From Globisporangium splendens (taxonomy: Eukaryota; Oomycota; Peronosporomycetes; Pythiales; Pythiaceae), in contig VFIW01000011.1 in the NCBI GenBank assembly GCA_006386115.1, positions 744,001 to 808,000 of the forward strand: DNA of 64,000 bases, read 5' to 3'. Shown here one piece after another: positions 33,475-45,097 of this stretch. Each line of letters begins with the position of its first letter. Positions within the stretch are counted from its first letter, which is position 1. Both the position numbers and the translations under genes were made by a program. Below the pieces are notes generated by a model that worked only from the letters and a program-made list of their open reading frames with translations, did no database searches and was not told the origin of the DNA.

Positions 33475-34965
33475 ATGACGCCTGCTCTTGAGAACGCCGC
33501 TGGCGCTGCGTCCGCTGGTGCTGCGTCCGCTGCTGCTCCTGCGGCGACAGATCTCCCTCGCGCTCCTCCTGGCGCACTGCGCTGCCAGAAGGACTCGTTG
33601 CTGCGGTCGCTCGCCACGAGAGTGCTCGCGTGCGACGAGGTCGTCGTCCTGGCCACGAAGAAGACGCCTGAAGAGCGCTTCTACGAAGTAGAGCTCTACG
33701 ACTCGGTGCTGTTCCCCGAAGGCGGAGGCCAGCCATGGGATACTGGTAAGATCAACGACGCCGTTGTCGATAAGGTGTATGTGAAGGACGGTCGCTGCAT
33801 CCATCGTGTGGCTGTGGTGGCGAGTGGAGCTGCTGCTCCTTTTGAAAAGGACCAGGAAGTGGTCGCGTCGGTGGACTGGGACCGTCGCTTTGACCACATG
33901 CAGCAGCACTCGGCGCAGCACTTGTTCAGTGCGATCGCAGAGAAGCACGGCTACGACACGACGACGTGGTCCATGGGTGAAGAGCGCAACAACGTCGAGC
34001 TGGTGCCGTTCCCAGGCTCGGAGGCTGAAGCGGCACTCGCTGCAGGAAAGAAGAGCGGCGGCCCCAAAGTGATTCCCATGGAGATTCTGCAGAAGATCGA
34101 AGAGGAAGTGAACGATGCGATCGTACAGGGGCTGTCCATGCAGCCAAAGTTCGCGACCCCTGGCACTCCCGAGTGGGAGAAGATCGCCGCCAAGTTCAGT
34201 GACGAAGAGAGACCAGAAGCCATGCGCATCGTGTGCATCGACGGCATCGATGCCAACCCATGCTGCGGCACTCACGTGCAGAACCTCGGACAGCTGCAAT
34301 CGCTGCGCGTTTTGAACGTTGAAGCGGCGCGTGGTGCGTCGCGGGTCTGGTTTGTCGCTGGGAAGCGTGTGAACCGCGAGTTTTCCCGCATGTGCGCAGT
34401 GCCTTTACCTCAGCTGTTGACGTCACTTTGTCCCATAGACTGACTCGCGGTTTTTGCTTTTATTGTGTGTAGGTTCCGTCGTGAGCAAGCGATGGTGAAG
34501 CTCTTCAGCTGTGGCCCAGAGGAGCATGCATCTCGTGCAGAGAAGTTGCTGCAGTTCCATAAATCTGCCTTGAAAGATATCAAAAACCTGCAAAAGGAGC
34601 TCGCAGCCTCGATCGCAGCCGAGTTGCTTGCACAAAGCCAGAGCGGATCCGAGTCTCCAGCGCTTGTCGCACAATACCACCGTGTGGACGGGGACGTGGC
34701 GTTCCTGCAAGCGATCTTGAGCCACTTGGGAGACGCGAAGGAGAAGACGGTGTTTGTGCTGGCGGCGGGCGAAGTGCGCGGCGAAGGCATGTTCCTGCTC
34801 GCTGGTCCCGCGCCGTTCATCACAAAGCACGGCAAAGACGTGATTCAAGTAATCGACGGCAAGGGCGGCGGCGGCAAGAACGGTATATTCCAGGGAAAAG
34901 CCAAGAGTCTCAGCAAGTTGGACGACCTCGTCGTTAAGCTCCAGGAGCTCCGCGCCGCAGAGTAA
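33475..34965 (+). CDS. AARSD1: AlaX-type alanyl-tRNA editing protein (AARSD1-like)
   Basis: Free-standing editing domains deacylate mischarged Ser-tRNA(Ala) or related species. Two exons (33475-34391 and 34473-34965) give 469 residues; the intron is 81 nt. After an Ala/Pro-rich N terminus come YDSVLFPEGGGQPWDTG, the zinc motif HMQQHSAQHLF (HxxxH), WSMGEERNNVELV and the second zinc motif NPCCGTHVQNL (CxxxH). The C-terminal half resembles the alanyl-tRNA synthetase C-terminal region, with a coiled segment and GEVRGEGMFLLAGPAPFITK plus DGKGGGGKNGIFQGKAK. All zinc ligands are intact, so activity is expected. Confidence 0.93.
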
Positions 34966-35027
34966 GACGAGAGCCAAGGGGTCATTGCGTTGATAGATTT
35001 GTTGTTCAGGAGCCAAGGATGCATTTC

Positions 35028-35113
35028 ATTGGCTGAAGAGTCTCGTCATGCATCAAAATTGAAGTGGAATACACGTTTCCATTGGCTAAAACAGGTTAAA
35101 GCATTTCTATTGG
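35028..35113 (+). promoter_or_regulatory. Three inverted CCAAT boxes upstream of the IQ/ankyrin/C2 gene
   Basis: ATTGGCT occurs at 35028-35034 and 35081-35087 and ATTGG at 35109-35113, within 90 bp and ending 67 bp before the proposed ATG. The spacing suggests an NF-Y-type promoter. No initiator motif was found. Confidence 0.45.
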
Positions 35114-35179
35114 TAGATAGTACAAGTCGACTTCCTGCTTCAACACTTCAAACCGCAGAATGTGCCGCTGTCTGTGCTT

Positions 35180-37835
35180 ATGGGCGACGAAGGAGAGCGC
35201 GAAGGACGCGATGATAGGCTGCCGCTGCCTCTCCCCGCCCTCTCAGAGCTGGACGAAGTGCGCGTGATTCGCATCCAGAAGCTCATCCGCGGGCGTCTGG
35301 CTCGGAAGCGCGGCGAAGCGGTCGCGGGTGAGTTCTACCGGAAATGCTGGGACGCGTTCAGCGGCTTTGCGTACTACTGCAATGTGCACACGGGCGCGTC
35401 CATGTGGCAAAAGCCGCTGCTGCTTGGCTCCACGGACGTCGAGTGGATCGAGAGCAGCTCTGCTGGTGGAGCAGCTGACCACAAAGACACCCCAGACCAC
35501 GCAGTTGCGGCTAAAGACAACGCTCTCAGTCGCGAGAATACCTCTAACCAGCCGTTTGCCGCATTGGTGCTCGCGCCAGCCCCACCGGGTGCAGCGAGCA
35601 TGGTGCAGCGGAAGAAGCGCTTTGAAGACGGCGCCGCGTTCCAGCAGCAGTGCGCAAAGGACAAGCAGGAGCTCATGAAGCGCCACCGCAAGAAAATCGC
35701 GCGTGCCATGCAGCACTGGGACCACAAGTTGCTCAAAGAGCGAAGACGAACGGAGCGCGTGAACCAACTGAAAGCGGACAACCAGCAGATGCTCGACGAT
35801 CTTTACAATGGGAAAATGGTATGGGAGTGCTTATACGAAACGTGTTTGCGTGTGTGGGATATTGGTGCTTTGCATTATTTGTGATTGACTCTGTCCTACT
35901 AGAAACAAAATATGGAAACGATACGCGAAGCTGCCATGCGCGGTCACGTGGACCGAGTGCGAGAGTTGCTGGAGATTGGATTCAGTGCGAATGCAGAAAG
36001 TGTGCGGTGACTTTTTCCACCACCTGATATTGCGTCTCGTAAACTACATGTTTGACTCTGTTGTTTGCATGTGCTGTAGGCGATGGGACTTACGCCATTG
36101 TGTGCTGCGTGTCAAAGTGGCCAATACGAAGCCGTGAAGCTCCTGCTGGTAAACGGAGCGGACGTGAATCACGTCCATGTGAAGACTGGACGCACTGCAC
36201 TTATGGAGGTAGGCGCACGGACCAATGTAAGCATCGTGAAAGAGCTGCTTCGCTACGGTAAGCTAATCATCAACCTTCATTTGAATTGCGGTTCACTGCT
36301 CTATATCTCATGTGTGTGCTCCTTTGGACTTGCATAGGTGCCCAGTTGTATGTTCGAGATGCACATGGGGAAACAGTTTTCGACGAGATAAAGGATCCTG
36401 GAATTCAGAAGATCGTCGCAATGGCGTGCGAGAGTTGGAGTGTGGTCAATGCGCCGCTGTTTCCAACTGAATTCCGCATGGCAACTCTGGCATTTGCTCA
36501 CATTGCCAGATGTCAACATGAAAGCTTCATCCGAAAGGAAGATTCAACAAGGAGAGAAGTGTTGTCGATGAAGCAGTCACTGCAGCGGCTTCTTGCAGAA
36601 GTGAAAATGCGGTACGACGAAGATAAACGAGCCTGCCACGCGCAAATCACGGTTTTGAGAAAGCTGGAGGCACTGGAGGCAGCAGACGCCCGTTATGGTG
36701 GCGAGCGGTCTCGAATCCTGAAATCCATCGAAGACACACTTGGCATGCTCTGTAGCTCCCGGCAACCACGGTATTTAGCTGAGCCCGTTGTGCTGAAGAT
36801 CTTGGGTTATTGCGGACGGTGCTGGTTCGAAATGGATCCACAGTCAAAGAGAAGAAACAAATTCAAGCGAAAAAAGACCCACAAAAAGGGACGACAACTG
36901 CCAATTGAGCCAACAAAATTGCGAGATCCACCAGACAAATTGCCCAGCGACCTCGTAGTTGAATGGGATACTTTTCACGAAAAACTCAAAGTAGGAAGTG
37001 TGGCTTGCTACCCACCCTAACGAATACTGCGCATTGTTGTAGACCCACTGCGTGCTGTTGCGAACGACTGAAACGCAAGAACGTGCGGATGTTGAAAGTG
37101 GGGTCTCAAGAGATCCCAGTAGAGTCAGCCAAGCCACCCTCGACATCTGTATCGTTAAAGCTGAAAACCTGCCATTGCGCGACACGAGAACGAGGGAGCC
37201 AGTAAGGAGCAACGTGAAGCTCTCATTGCTGTTGCTGACTTTGGTTTGCTCCTAACAACTTGTATCTTGCCTTCGTTGAACAGATGGACCCTTTCGTTCG
37301 CGTGAGCCTGCGAAGAACTTTGTCGAAAGACCTCGGAGGAACGCTCGTATGTGAAACGAGCATGCGGATCGCAGATCGACATCCCGAATGGGATTTTAGT
37401 CATCAGATCACGGGAGTTCCCTCCATTCACGAAGAGATCCTCATCCAAGTAATCGATAGCAAGCGACAAGAAGTTGCGGGCGAAGCGAGCATTCCTCTGC
37501 GGAGCCTTTTGGATCAGAAAGATCACGATGAATGGCATGTTCTGCCGCCCACACTGCGACAGCAACTGATTGAGAAACAGCCGCGGCAGCGACCTGCCCA
37601 GATCCATCTGAAAGTGAAATTCATACACACAAAGGTGAGGACACCCAGGCACATACATTTCGGTTCTAGTGCAAGTATATGGCGAGAAAACTAACTATTG
37701 ATGCGTGTGGAGGTGCAGTCTATCGTGCTCACACGCGAGCTACAGCAAATGATGAAGCATCGAGACGCACTTGTGCAAAAGAAACGTGATTTCATTCAAT
37801 CCATGATTGCAGTGCGCATGGAGAAACTGCGGTAA
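35180..37835 (+). CDS. IQ-motif / ankyrin-repeat / C2-like multidomain protein
   Basis: A multi-exon gene with an unusual architecture. Near the N terminus is an IQ calmodulin-binding motif (IQKLIRGRLARKRG), then a WW-like stretch (YYCNVHTGASMWQKP), then a Lys/Arg-rich helix. The next exons encode ankyrin repeats: REAAMRGHVDRVRELLEIGF, LTPLCAACQSGQYEAVKLLL, GRTALMEVGA and YVRDAHGETVFD. A coiled region follows, then a basic linker (KRRNKFKRKKTHKKGRQ). The last part looks like a C2 domain: LDICIVKAENLPLRD, MDPFVRVSLRRTL, then ILIQVIDSKRQEVAGEASIP. A final coiled helix ends VRMEKLR. Seven or so short introns keep frame. The C2 call is moderate and no calcium-binding Asp set is certain. Calmodulin-regulated membrane scaffolding is an inference. 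Confidence 0.75.
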
Positions 37836-37901
37836 CAGTCATGCACACTTGAGTTGGTCTATCTGTCCGGTAAATGTATACGAGAGTGGCCAGTTGCCAG
37901 A

Positions 37902-39392
37902 CTAGCGTCGTTTGCTGTACTTCTCGGCAGCCCACTCTGGTAGCACGGGCAACTCGACTTCTTCCCCTGCACCCAGGTTTCGGTACAAAGCTTCCACGTA
38001 CATGTGCTTGATCAGTCCAGGCGGGCGAGCCAGCGCGAACGATTCCAGTGCGTGCTTCACTGTGCAGCCTTGCTTCTTCACGAGATAGCTGACGATCAGG
38101 TAGCCTGTGCGGTTAAGGCCATGCGTGCAGTGCACAGCGATGTTGCCCGTCGGCTCTTTCTCGGCAAAGGCGTCAACGATCTCGATGAACTTGGCCACTT
38201 CGTCTTCCCTCGGCGGTGCGTTAAAGCCCTCGATCTTGAGCTTGACGTACTCGATCGGCGTGCCCTCGAACGCTGTGCTACCATCGTAGTACTTGAACGT
38301 GTTGGTGAGATCGATCACCATGCGGATGTTATGTCCCTGAGCTTCCTGCTCTTGCACGAACATCTGCGGACTCCAGGCGTCATCAGGAGTCTTGTACAAG
38401 TGCGTAAACTTGTCGTCAAGAGGGCATCGCATCGGCACGAAGCGCGAGTCGCGGACCAGACCACCCATCTTCGCGACATCTTCCCAGTTGTCCGGGATCG
38501 AGTTCTTGCCCTTGCGCTTGCCGCCACGGCCGCCACGACCGCGTCTTCCATGCTGTCGGCCAGCCGGTCGGTCTCTGCTTCGATCGCGTGGTGCTTCGCT
38601 AGGAGGCATTCCTCCTTCCGCGCTCTCAGACGGCAGAGACTGTCCGTCTTCGACCATGTTTCGCTGCTGACGACGTTCCCGTTCCATCTGGCGACGTTCG
38701 CGGCGGTTTGGACGACTCCCACGGGAACGCGACTCCGATCGGCGACTGCTGCGATCTCGAGAGCGCGATCGCGATCTTCTTCTCGGCTCGCGGCGATCAT
38801 CTTCCCGATAGTATTCGTGGTGGCGATGGCAATCAGGTTCATCCCAGCTCCGTCCTCGATGACTGCGAGGATAACTCCTGCGACCCCCGTCGTTCCATGA
38901 CGCCGATCGCCTCGCATACTCAGCACCATGGTGGCTTCGTCTCCTCGACTCTTCAAAGCTGTCAAACGATGCCGATCGACGTTTATAGCGGCGCTGCGAG
39001 CGGCTACGTGAACGATCGCGTCCTCTTCTGCTCCTCGAATATCGACCTACGCTTCGACTGCGTCTCCGACTGCGGCTTCGACTGCGTCTCCTCCTGCTGC
39101 TAGGATGTCTGGAGCGATAGTGATGATCGCGACCAGATCGTCGGCCATTGAGGTGGTGGCGGTCATCGTCGTGATCATTTGGGTAGTGGTGTCCGCGTTC
39201 ATCGCACGAGCGCGACTGGGAGTGTGATGGCTCCTGACGAGGCGCGTCTACGTCCTGCTCAGTGCGAGGCTCTTGGGGAAGAGAGCTCTGTTGTTGCTGT
39301 TGCTGCTGCTGTTGGCGTCCGCTGTGGTCTACGGCGCCATCGCCTGCGTCATCGTTGTCGTCCATCTTGAGCTTGCCGCCACTCACACTCAT
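37902..39392 (-). CDS. RS-domain RNA/dual-specificity phosphatase (DUSP11/PIR1-like)
   Basis: DUSP11-type enzymes remove gamma and beta phosphates from RNA 5' ends and are related to the triphosphatase half of metazoan capping enzymes. The intronless gene gives 496 residues from Met 39392. Residues about 15-30 include a poly-Gln run. Residues about 60-240 are a strong Arg/Ser (RS) domain with motifs such as RSRSRSRRRSRSVGR. The phosphatase domain covers about 310-485: IPDNWEDVAKMGGLVRDSRF, MVIDLTNTFKYYD, and the signature HCTHGLNRTGYLIVSYLV (HCxxxxxRTG; catalytic Cys and Arg present), then ARPPGLIKHMYVEALY. The match to the DUSP11/capping-enzyme branch is good. The N-terminal RS domain is unusual. 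Its start codon lies 161 bp from that of FSH1. Confidence 0.88.
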   Translation of the reverse strand: MSVSGGKLKMDDNDDAGDGAVDHSGRQQQQQQQQQSSLPQEPRTEQDVDAPRQEPSHSQSRSCDERGHHYPNDHDDDRHHLNGRRSGRDHHYRSRHPSSRRRRSRSRSRRRSRSVGRYSRSRRGRDRSRSRSQRRYKRRSASFDSFEESRRRSHHGAEYARRSASWNDGGRRSYPRSHRGRSWDEPDCHRHHEYYREDDRREPRRRSRSRSRDRSSRRSESRSRGSRPNRRERRQMERERRQQRNMVEDGQSLPSESAEGGMPPSEAPRDRSRDRPAGRQHGRRGRGGRGGKRKGKNSIPDNWEDVAKMGGLVRDSRFVPMRCPLDDKFTHLYKTPDDAWSPQMFVQEQEAQGHNIRMVIDLTNTFKYYDGSTAFEGTPIEYVKLKIEGFNAPPREDEVAKFIEIVDAFAEKEPTGNIAVHCTHGLNRTGYLIVSYLVKKQGCTVKHALESFALARPPGLIKHMYVEALYRNLGAGEEVELPVLPEWAAEKYSKRR

Positions 39393-39430
39393 GACAAAGG
39401 AACCACTCAAAGGCTCGAACAAAAACGAGC

Positions 39431-39463
39431 CGAGCCGATGCAAATCGACTGACCATCGGCTCG
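39431..39463. promoter_or_regulatory. Perfect 10-bp inverted repeat in the DUSP11-like/FSH1 divergent promoter
   Basis: Arms CGAGCCGATG (39431-39440) and CATCGGCTCG (39454-39463) flank a 13-bp spacer, almost at the centre of the 161-bp gap between two divergent start codons. The symmetry fits a dimeric transcription factor site serving both genes. Function is inferred. Confidence 0.4.
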
Positions 39464-39553
39464 TGGTCTGAGACGACCATCACTCTGATTGCGTACTGAA
39501 CGATGACACAGCATTGAACCTCCGACGCCATCTCGCCAACAGCTCCAACAAGA

Positions 39554-40300
39554 ATGGCGAAGCTGCGCGTGCTGTGTCTCCATGGCTGGCGCACGAATGG
39601 CAAGATCCTGAAGTTGCAGACGCACGGTCTGCGCCAGGCGCTCGGTCCCCAAGGTGCTGACTTTGTGTACCTGGACGCGCCGTTCCTCGCGACGGGACCC
39701 GCGCCAGAGATCGTGCGCACGATCTTCGAGAAGGAGGCGCCGTTTTTCCAGTGGTGGGACGCCATCAAGCGCGAACCAGCGAACGCGGACAAAGTCTCGG
39801 AGGAAGGAAGCAAAGAACGGAGCGTGTACAACTACAAGGGACTCGACCACACGCTCGACTTCCTCATGGGACAGATCCAAATGCTGGGACCGATCGACGT
39901 GCTCCTCGGGTTCTCACAGGGAGCTGCGGCGGTCACGGTGCTCACTGCGCATCACAAGAAAGTGTATGGCGGGCTCCCGCCATGGAAGGCGTGTGTGCTC
40001 GTCTCGGGCTTCGTGCCGCGCGCCGTGGAGGCACAGCATGTGATGCACGACATGTTCGGTAACCCACACGAGCTCGACGTCCCGTCGATCCACGTGATCG
40101 GCAAGACCGACGATATGGTGAAGCAGTCGGAGCGCCTCCACGACTACTACTCGGGTGAAGACAAGGGCACCCGAAAGTTCAAGTTTGTGCATGAAGAAGG
40201 GCACAAGTTCCCGACGCCATCGCGTCACCGCACGCTGTATGCCGACATCGCGACGGCGCTGGCGGAGATCACAGGTTCCACCTGGTCCGCGCACATGTAA
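39554..40300 (+). CDS. FSH1/OVCA2-type serine hydrolase
   Basis: An alpha/beta hydrolase of the FSH1 family, which includes OVCA2 and yeast FSH1-3; substrates are probably lipid-like esters. The intronless frame gives 248 residues. It begins MAKLRVLCLHGWRTNGKILK (the LHGxxxN motif) and continues with DFVYLDAPFLATGP. The nucleophile elbow is LLGFSQGAAAVTVL (G-x-S-x-G). The acid residue is likely within HVIGKTDDMVKQSERL, and the histidine within FVHEEGHKFPTPSRH. All triad positions are present and length is normal. The small divergent promoter is shared with the RS-phosphatase gene. Confidence 0.93.
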   Translation: MAKLRVLCLHGWRTNGKILKLQTHGLRQALGPQGADFVYLDAPFLATGPAPEIVRTIFEKEAPFFQWWDAIKREPANADKVSEEGSKERSVYNYKGLDHTLDFLMGQIQMLGPIDVLLGFSQGAAAVTVLTAHHKKVYGGLPPWKACVLVSGFVPRAVEAQHVMHDMFGNPHELDVPSIHVIGKTDDMVKQSERLHDYYSGEDKGTRKFKFVHEEGHKFPTPSRHRTLYADIATALAEITGSTWSAHM

Positions 40301-40403
40301 CTATCCCACCAAGTTTTGTTTTTCTTTGTCTCGTGTTGTACGAGTTTGTTCGTTTGTCTGTCTATGTGATGCTTGCCGAGGTGCTCTCTTGCTTGGAGAG
40401 ATA

Positions 40404-43400
40404 CTAGTAGTGGTTCTGCAGCTCTCTCAACGCCGCCAGACTCTTCTCTGTGGCGTGAAGATCGGTCTCTGTCTGCATCAAGCGCTGTTCATCCTGCGAT
40501 TGCACATTCTCGGGCACTTTGGTCGCGTACTGAGGATCCGATCGGCGCGCCACGAGACCGTCGAGGGTTTTCTGGCTTTTCGCAACGCGCTTCTCCAATC
40601 GGCTGATCTCAGATTCCACGCGCTTCGAGGTCTCAGGGTCTTGCGGAACTTGCATCAACACTACATAACAAGCGCACGCAGTTTAGCATATGAAACCAAA
40701 AGAACAAGTGCACAGGTCGACTCATTTCGCATACCTCGGCAGGATTCAGACACGGAATGCGTGAGCACTGGACCCGCCACAGTCGATGAGTGGTTGTCGA
40801 CAGTGGCGTGGACCGAGATTCGGCATTGGCCCTCAATGTCGCGCAGAGCAGCAGTCAACTCCTTCAGCACGATCTCGTCCTTGCAAAGAATCTCCACACT
40901 AGCGGCGCATTCCAAAGCATGCATCACAGTTTAGATTTGCCAGTTCAGCAACTAAATGAAAATTCTGAATCATCAGGTACCTGGAATCGGTGGACGCATT
41001 CGGCGCGAGAATCTTGATCATATGCTTCAGGGAGCGAATGCCGTGGATCACATCCAAGACAAGCTACAAGAGGTACCACAGCAACAATAGAAGTCAACAG
41101 TGAGAAACGATTTCATGCGCAAGGCATTCAGGTTTGAATGATTCGTTGAGTGAGAGGGTTGCCTCCTCACCATCATCGTCTTCTCGGCTTCGTCGTCCAG
41201 CCAGAATTTCATATCCGCTTCTTCTGGGTACTTGGCGAAGAGGATCGATGTGTCAACCAGCTCGAAAGCCTTCAGAGGATCGTATTCTCGAATGCGTTGC
41301 CTACAAGCAACAAGAGCACAACAAAAAGTAAGATGCTGTCCCGCAACTCCCACACATTCCTGACAGCCGTATCAGCATTATGAACCTACCAGAGCTCTTC
41401 AGTGACGAATGGAATAAACGGATGCAACAAGCGCATCGAGTAGTCTAGGCACTGGAACATCGTGGCTTGAGCGCTGAGCTTTCGCGCACGGAGCTCCTCC
41501 TCGGAGCTGAATTCGCTCACATCGATGCGATTGCCGTAGAGAACAGGTTTACTGAATTCAATGTACACATCACACAGTTCCTGCACGAAGAAGCGCTGGA
41601 TCGACGAGACACTCGTCGCCAAGTGGTTGGAATCGATCCCCTTGTTGATGGAGAGAACCGTTTGCGCCTACGAAAGAAGAGGCAAGCATTCACGAGTAAA
41701 GTTAGAAGGCAGATCGAAAACGCGCACAGAAAGATCGGCAAGATGGGAGGATAACATACAAGGCGACTCATGATCCAACGATCGGCCAGCCCCATGCTGT
41801 CCTTCAACTCCTTCAACTCCTTCAACTCCGAGACGGTCTTCGATTCTAACGGCGTCGACGTCTCTAGCAGAGGCAGCGCGTATCGAACAGCATTCCAGAT
41901 CTTGTTGCAAAAGTGGCGATACGACACCACACGCTGCACATCCATGTTGATTTGACGTCCTGCGAAAAGGAAAATGGGAATCCAAGCAAGCGTCCATCAT
42001 TAGATTCACAAAATTGATTCGTCAAATGCGTCCGTTTTGCGCATGCACAGTTACCTTGTTGGAGATACGATGCCAGTGTGAATCGAAGCGCGTCAGTGCC
42101 ACACGTCGGGATGCCTTGCGGAAATTCGCGCTTCAGTTCTTTCTCTGCCTTCTTCAGCTCCCGAGGGCTTACATTTCCACTCTACACCAGGCATTCAACA
42201 CAAGCCCATCAGTTGCCGAGTTCTTCCGACAAGTGCAGCACGTGATGGGAAAAATCACTGAAGACGGATGTTCCTTACCGCTAGATCGGCAAGTAGCTGG
42301 TCCAAACTGATGCCGTCAATCACGTGCAGCGGATCGATGACGTTGCCCAGACTTTTCGACATCTTGCGTCCTGCTTTGTCGCGAACCATCGGGTGCAACA
42401 GCACTTTCCGAAATGGAATCTCGCCAGAAAACTACAAAATGCCAGCCCAAATCAGATACCCGAACTTCTCGTTCGTTCTCCATGCATTAAGATCATACAA
42501 GCATACCTCTTCGCAGAGCATCGCCATGCGCGCGACCCAAAAGAAGAGAATATCCGATCCCGTCTCCATAAGGTCGAGTGGGTACTTGGCTCCAAGTTCC
42601 TTCGTGATACGTTCGTCTTGCTCCAAGTTTGGCCATCCCTACAAGCACATCCGTACACACTGGTCAGCACATCGAACAGCAACCTTTGTCATTTCCTCCG
42701 GAAGAAAAAATCACACGTACAAACACAGAAAGTGGAAGCAGCCCCGAGCTGAACCACGTGTCTAGGACATCGGCATCCTGCTCCATGTCACTGTCCTTCA
42801 GCTTGACTTGCAGTGCTTGCTCGGCCTTTTCGCGAGCTTCCTCGAGCGAGCTCGCAACAAACCATTCGTCGTTCGTGCTGTTCTTCACACGGTAGGCAGG
42901 CACGCGATGGCCCCACCAGAGTTGACGGCTCACGCACCAATCCTGCATGTTGTCCAGGAAAAAGAACCACGTGTGCGCATGAGATTTCGGCTCGATGGCC
43001 ATTTTGCCCGATCGCACGTTGTCGGCTGCGCGCTTCGCCATATGCTTACAGTCGACAAACCATTGCGGCATCAAAAGCGGCTCAATGACGTTGCCCGATC
43101 GAGAGCAAATGGAGATCGCGGTCGGATGGTCAAGCTGTGGGTCCATGTCCAAATACAACAAGCAGGTAAACGATATGGCTCGAAAGTCACACCACAGCAG
43201 TTAAATACAGTACCTTGTCGACGTAAAGTCCCATATCCTTGAGCTCTTCGACCACTTTCTCACGCGCATCGTATCGGTCGAGTCCCAAAAAGCGTTCGTC
43301 CACAGAACCGCAGATTTTGCCCTCCTTGTCGATGACCTCCTTCTCTGGGAGGTTGTTGCGCAGCCCGCACTCAAAATCTTTTGGATCATGCGCCGGGGTC

Positions 43401-44827
43401 ACCTTGACAACGCCTACAACGTGTAAACCCTGATGTGAGTACACTTTCTTCGTGGGCACCGAGAGAGAAAAGTACAGCACGTACCCGTTCCAAGCTCCAT
43501 GTTGACGAGGATATCGTCCGTGACGATCGGAATCGGCTCTTGCGAGAATGGGTGAAGCACGTACTTGCCATGGAATTTCTGGTAGCGACTATCTTCTGGG
43601 TGAATCGCGACGGCGACATCACCGAAAATGGTCTCAGGTCTTGTAGTATCCACTTCCAGGAACTCATCCGAGTCCACGACCTACGCGCACAAAACAGAGA
43701 ACCTTATGAGCATGCTGAAATGCATCTAGAGTGACACGAGACTTACTCGGTATCGAACACGGTGCATGACACCAAACTCGACAGGTTTGGAGCGTCCCGG
43801 AAGAGTCTTCAACGTGGATCCCTCAACTTGCTCCGAATCGACTTCAATGTCGGAAATCGCAGTCTTCAGCGTTGGGCACCTGATTAAAAAGACGCGGTAT
43901 AGAAAAATGAGTTGCCAATTTACAAATATTCTTGATGTCAGAGCGGACAGCTCAGCTCACCAATTCACCATGCGTCGTCGTCGGTAGATCAGTCCCTTAT
44001 CGTGAAGCTGCACAAACGCCTCCACCACTGCCTTTGAGCTAGTCAATAAGCATCAGAAGCGCAAATAATCAATCATCTGGCACATGAGTAGGGACCGAAA
44101 TGGAAGCAACCCCAACTCCACGGCTTGATGGCATGCCACGTACCGTGTCTCGTCCAGCGTGAAATACGACTGCTCCTTCTCCACGATCGCGCCAATGTGG
44201 TCCAATTGGTTCATGATCTTCCCGCCGTACTGCTCGTTCCACTTCCAGACTTCGTCGATGAACGCATCGCGACCGAGATCGTGCTTCGAGATGTTCTTCT
44301 CCTTCTGCAACTTGCGTTCGACCACGCTCTACAAAACGTGCGCACAGTCATCGGTCAATCATTTGATCACGGCTGCGCTAATACATACTACGTCATGGAC
44401 CCCTCATTACCTGCGTGGCGATACCAGCATGGTCAAGCCCAGGGACCCAGTGGACGTCAAAGCCGCGCATGCGGTGCCATCGCGCGAGCGCATCCTGGAT
44501 CGTGATCGTGAGCGCGTGGCCAATGTGCAGCGCACCCGTGACGTTCGGCGGGGGAAGGATCATGCGGAACTTGTCGCTGTTCTCCGAGCTTCCAGATGCG
44601 GCCGATTGGTTCTTGATCGCGTCCTGCCAGTACGCCTGCCATCCCTTTTCCACCTCGGCAGGGTCGTATGCACTCGCGAGTGGCGCCTCCTTCACGCGCG
44701 CACGCAGCTCCTGCGGGAGCGGCACATGCGGCAGCGAAGAGAAGAGCGCGATCTGCTGGTGAAGTCGAATGCCGTGCAGACGCATGCGCTGCTGCGGCCG
44801 CCGCGCCATGCGCAACATGCTCGTCAT
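40404..44827 (-). CDS. VARS: Valyl-tRNA synthetase, with mitochondrial-type N terminus
   Basis: Class I aminoacyl-tRNA synthetase charging tRNA(Val). About a dozen introns make it the most intron-rich gene here. Met 44827 begins an Arg-rich, acid-free presequence ([20 protein letters not shown]), suggesting mitochondrial or dual targeting. Motifs in order: [15 protein letters not shown] (HIGH), [52 protein letters not shown] and [12 protein letters not shown] (editing domain), then [45 protein letters not shown], and [16 protein letters not shown] (KMSKS). The anticodon-binding domain includes [20 protein letters not shown], with a KEL tandem repeat. The C-terminal coiled arm ends LRELQNHY. 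Every junction checked stays in frame. Confidence 0.95.
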
Positions 44828-45097
44828 CGGTGCTGATGGCCAAAATGCCAAATGCTGGCGCACACGCTTTTGCGCCACACTTGAAGATCGTCCCACATGC
44901 ACATATAGGACTGATTCTGGAGCGAACGATTTCACTAAGTACGAGATGCAAATTGTCAGATTATCCCACAATTTCTTGGCTGTGGGCTATTGTATGAGTC
45001 GCTCCACATCACTGTGGCACACGTCAGCTGGTGGGTCACTATGTGGGTCACTCACTATCTGGATCACTGGGCATTTGACAAGCACAAGAAAAGTGAA

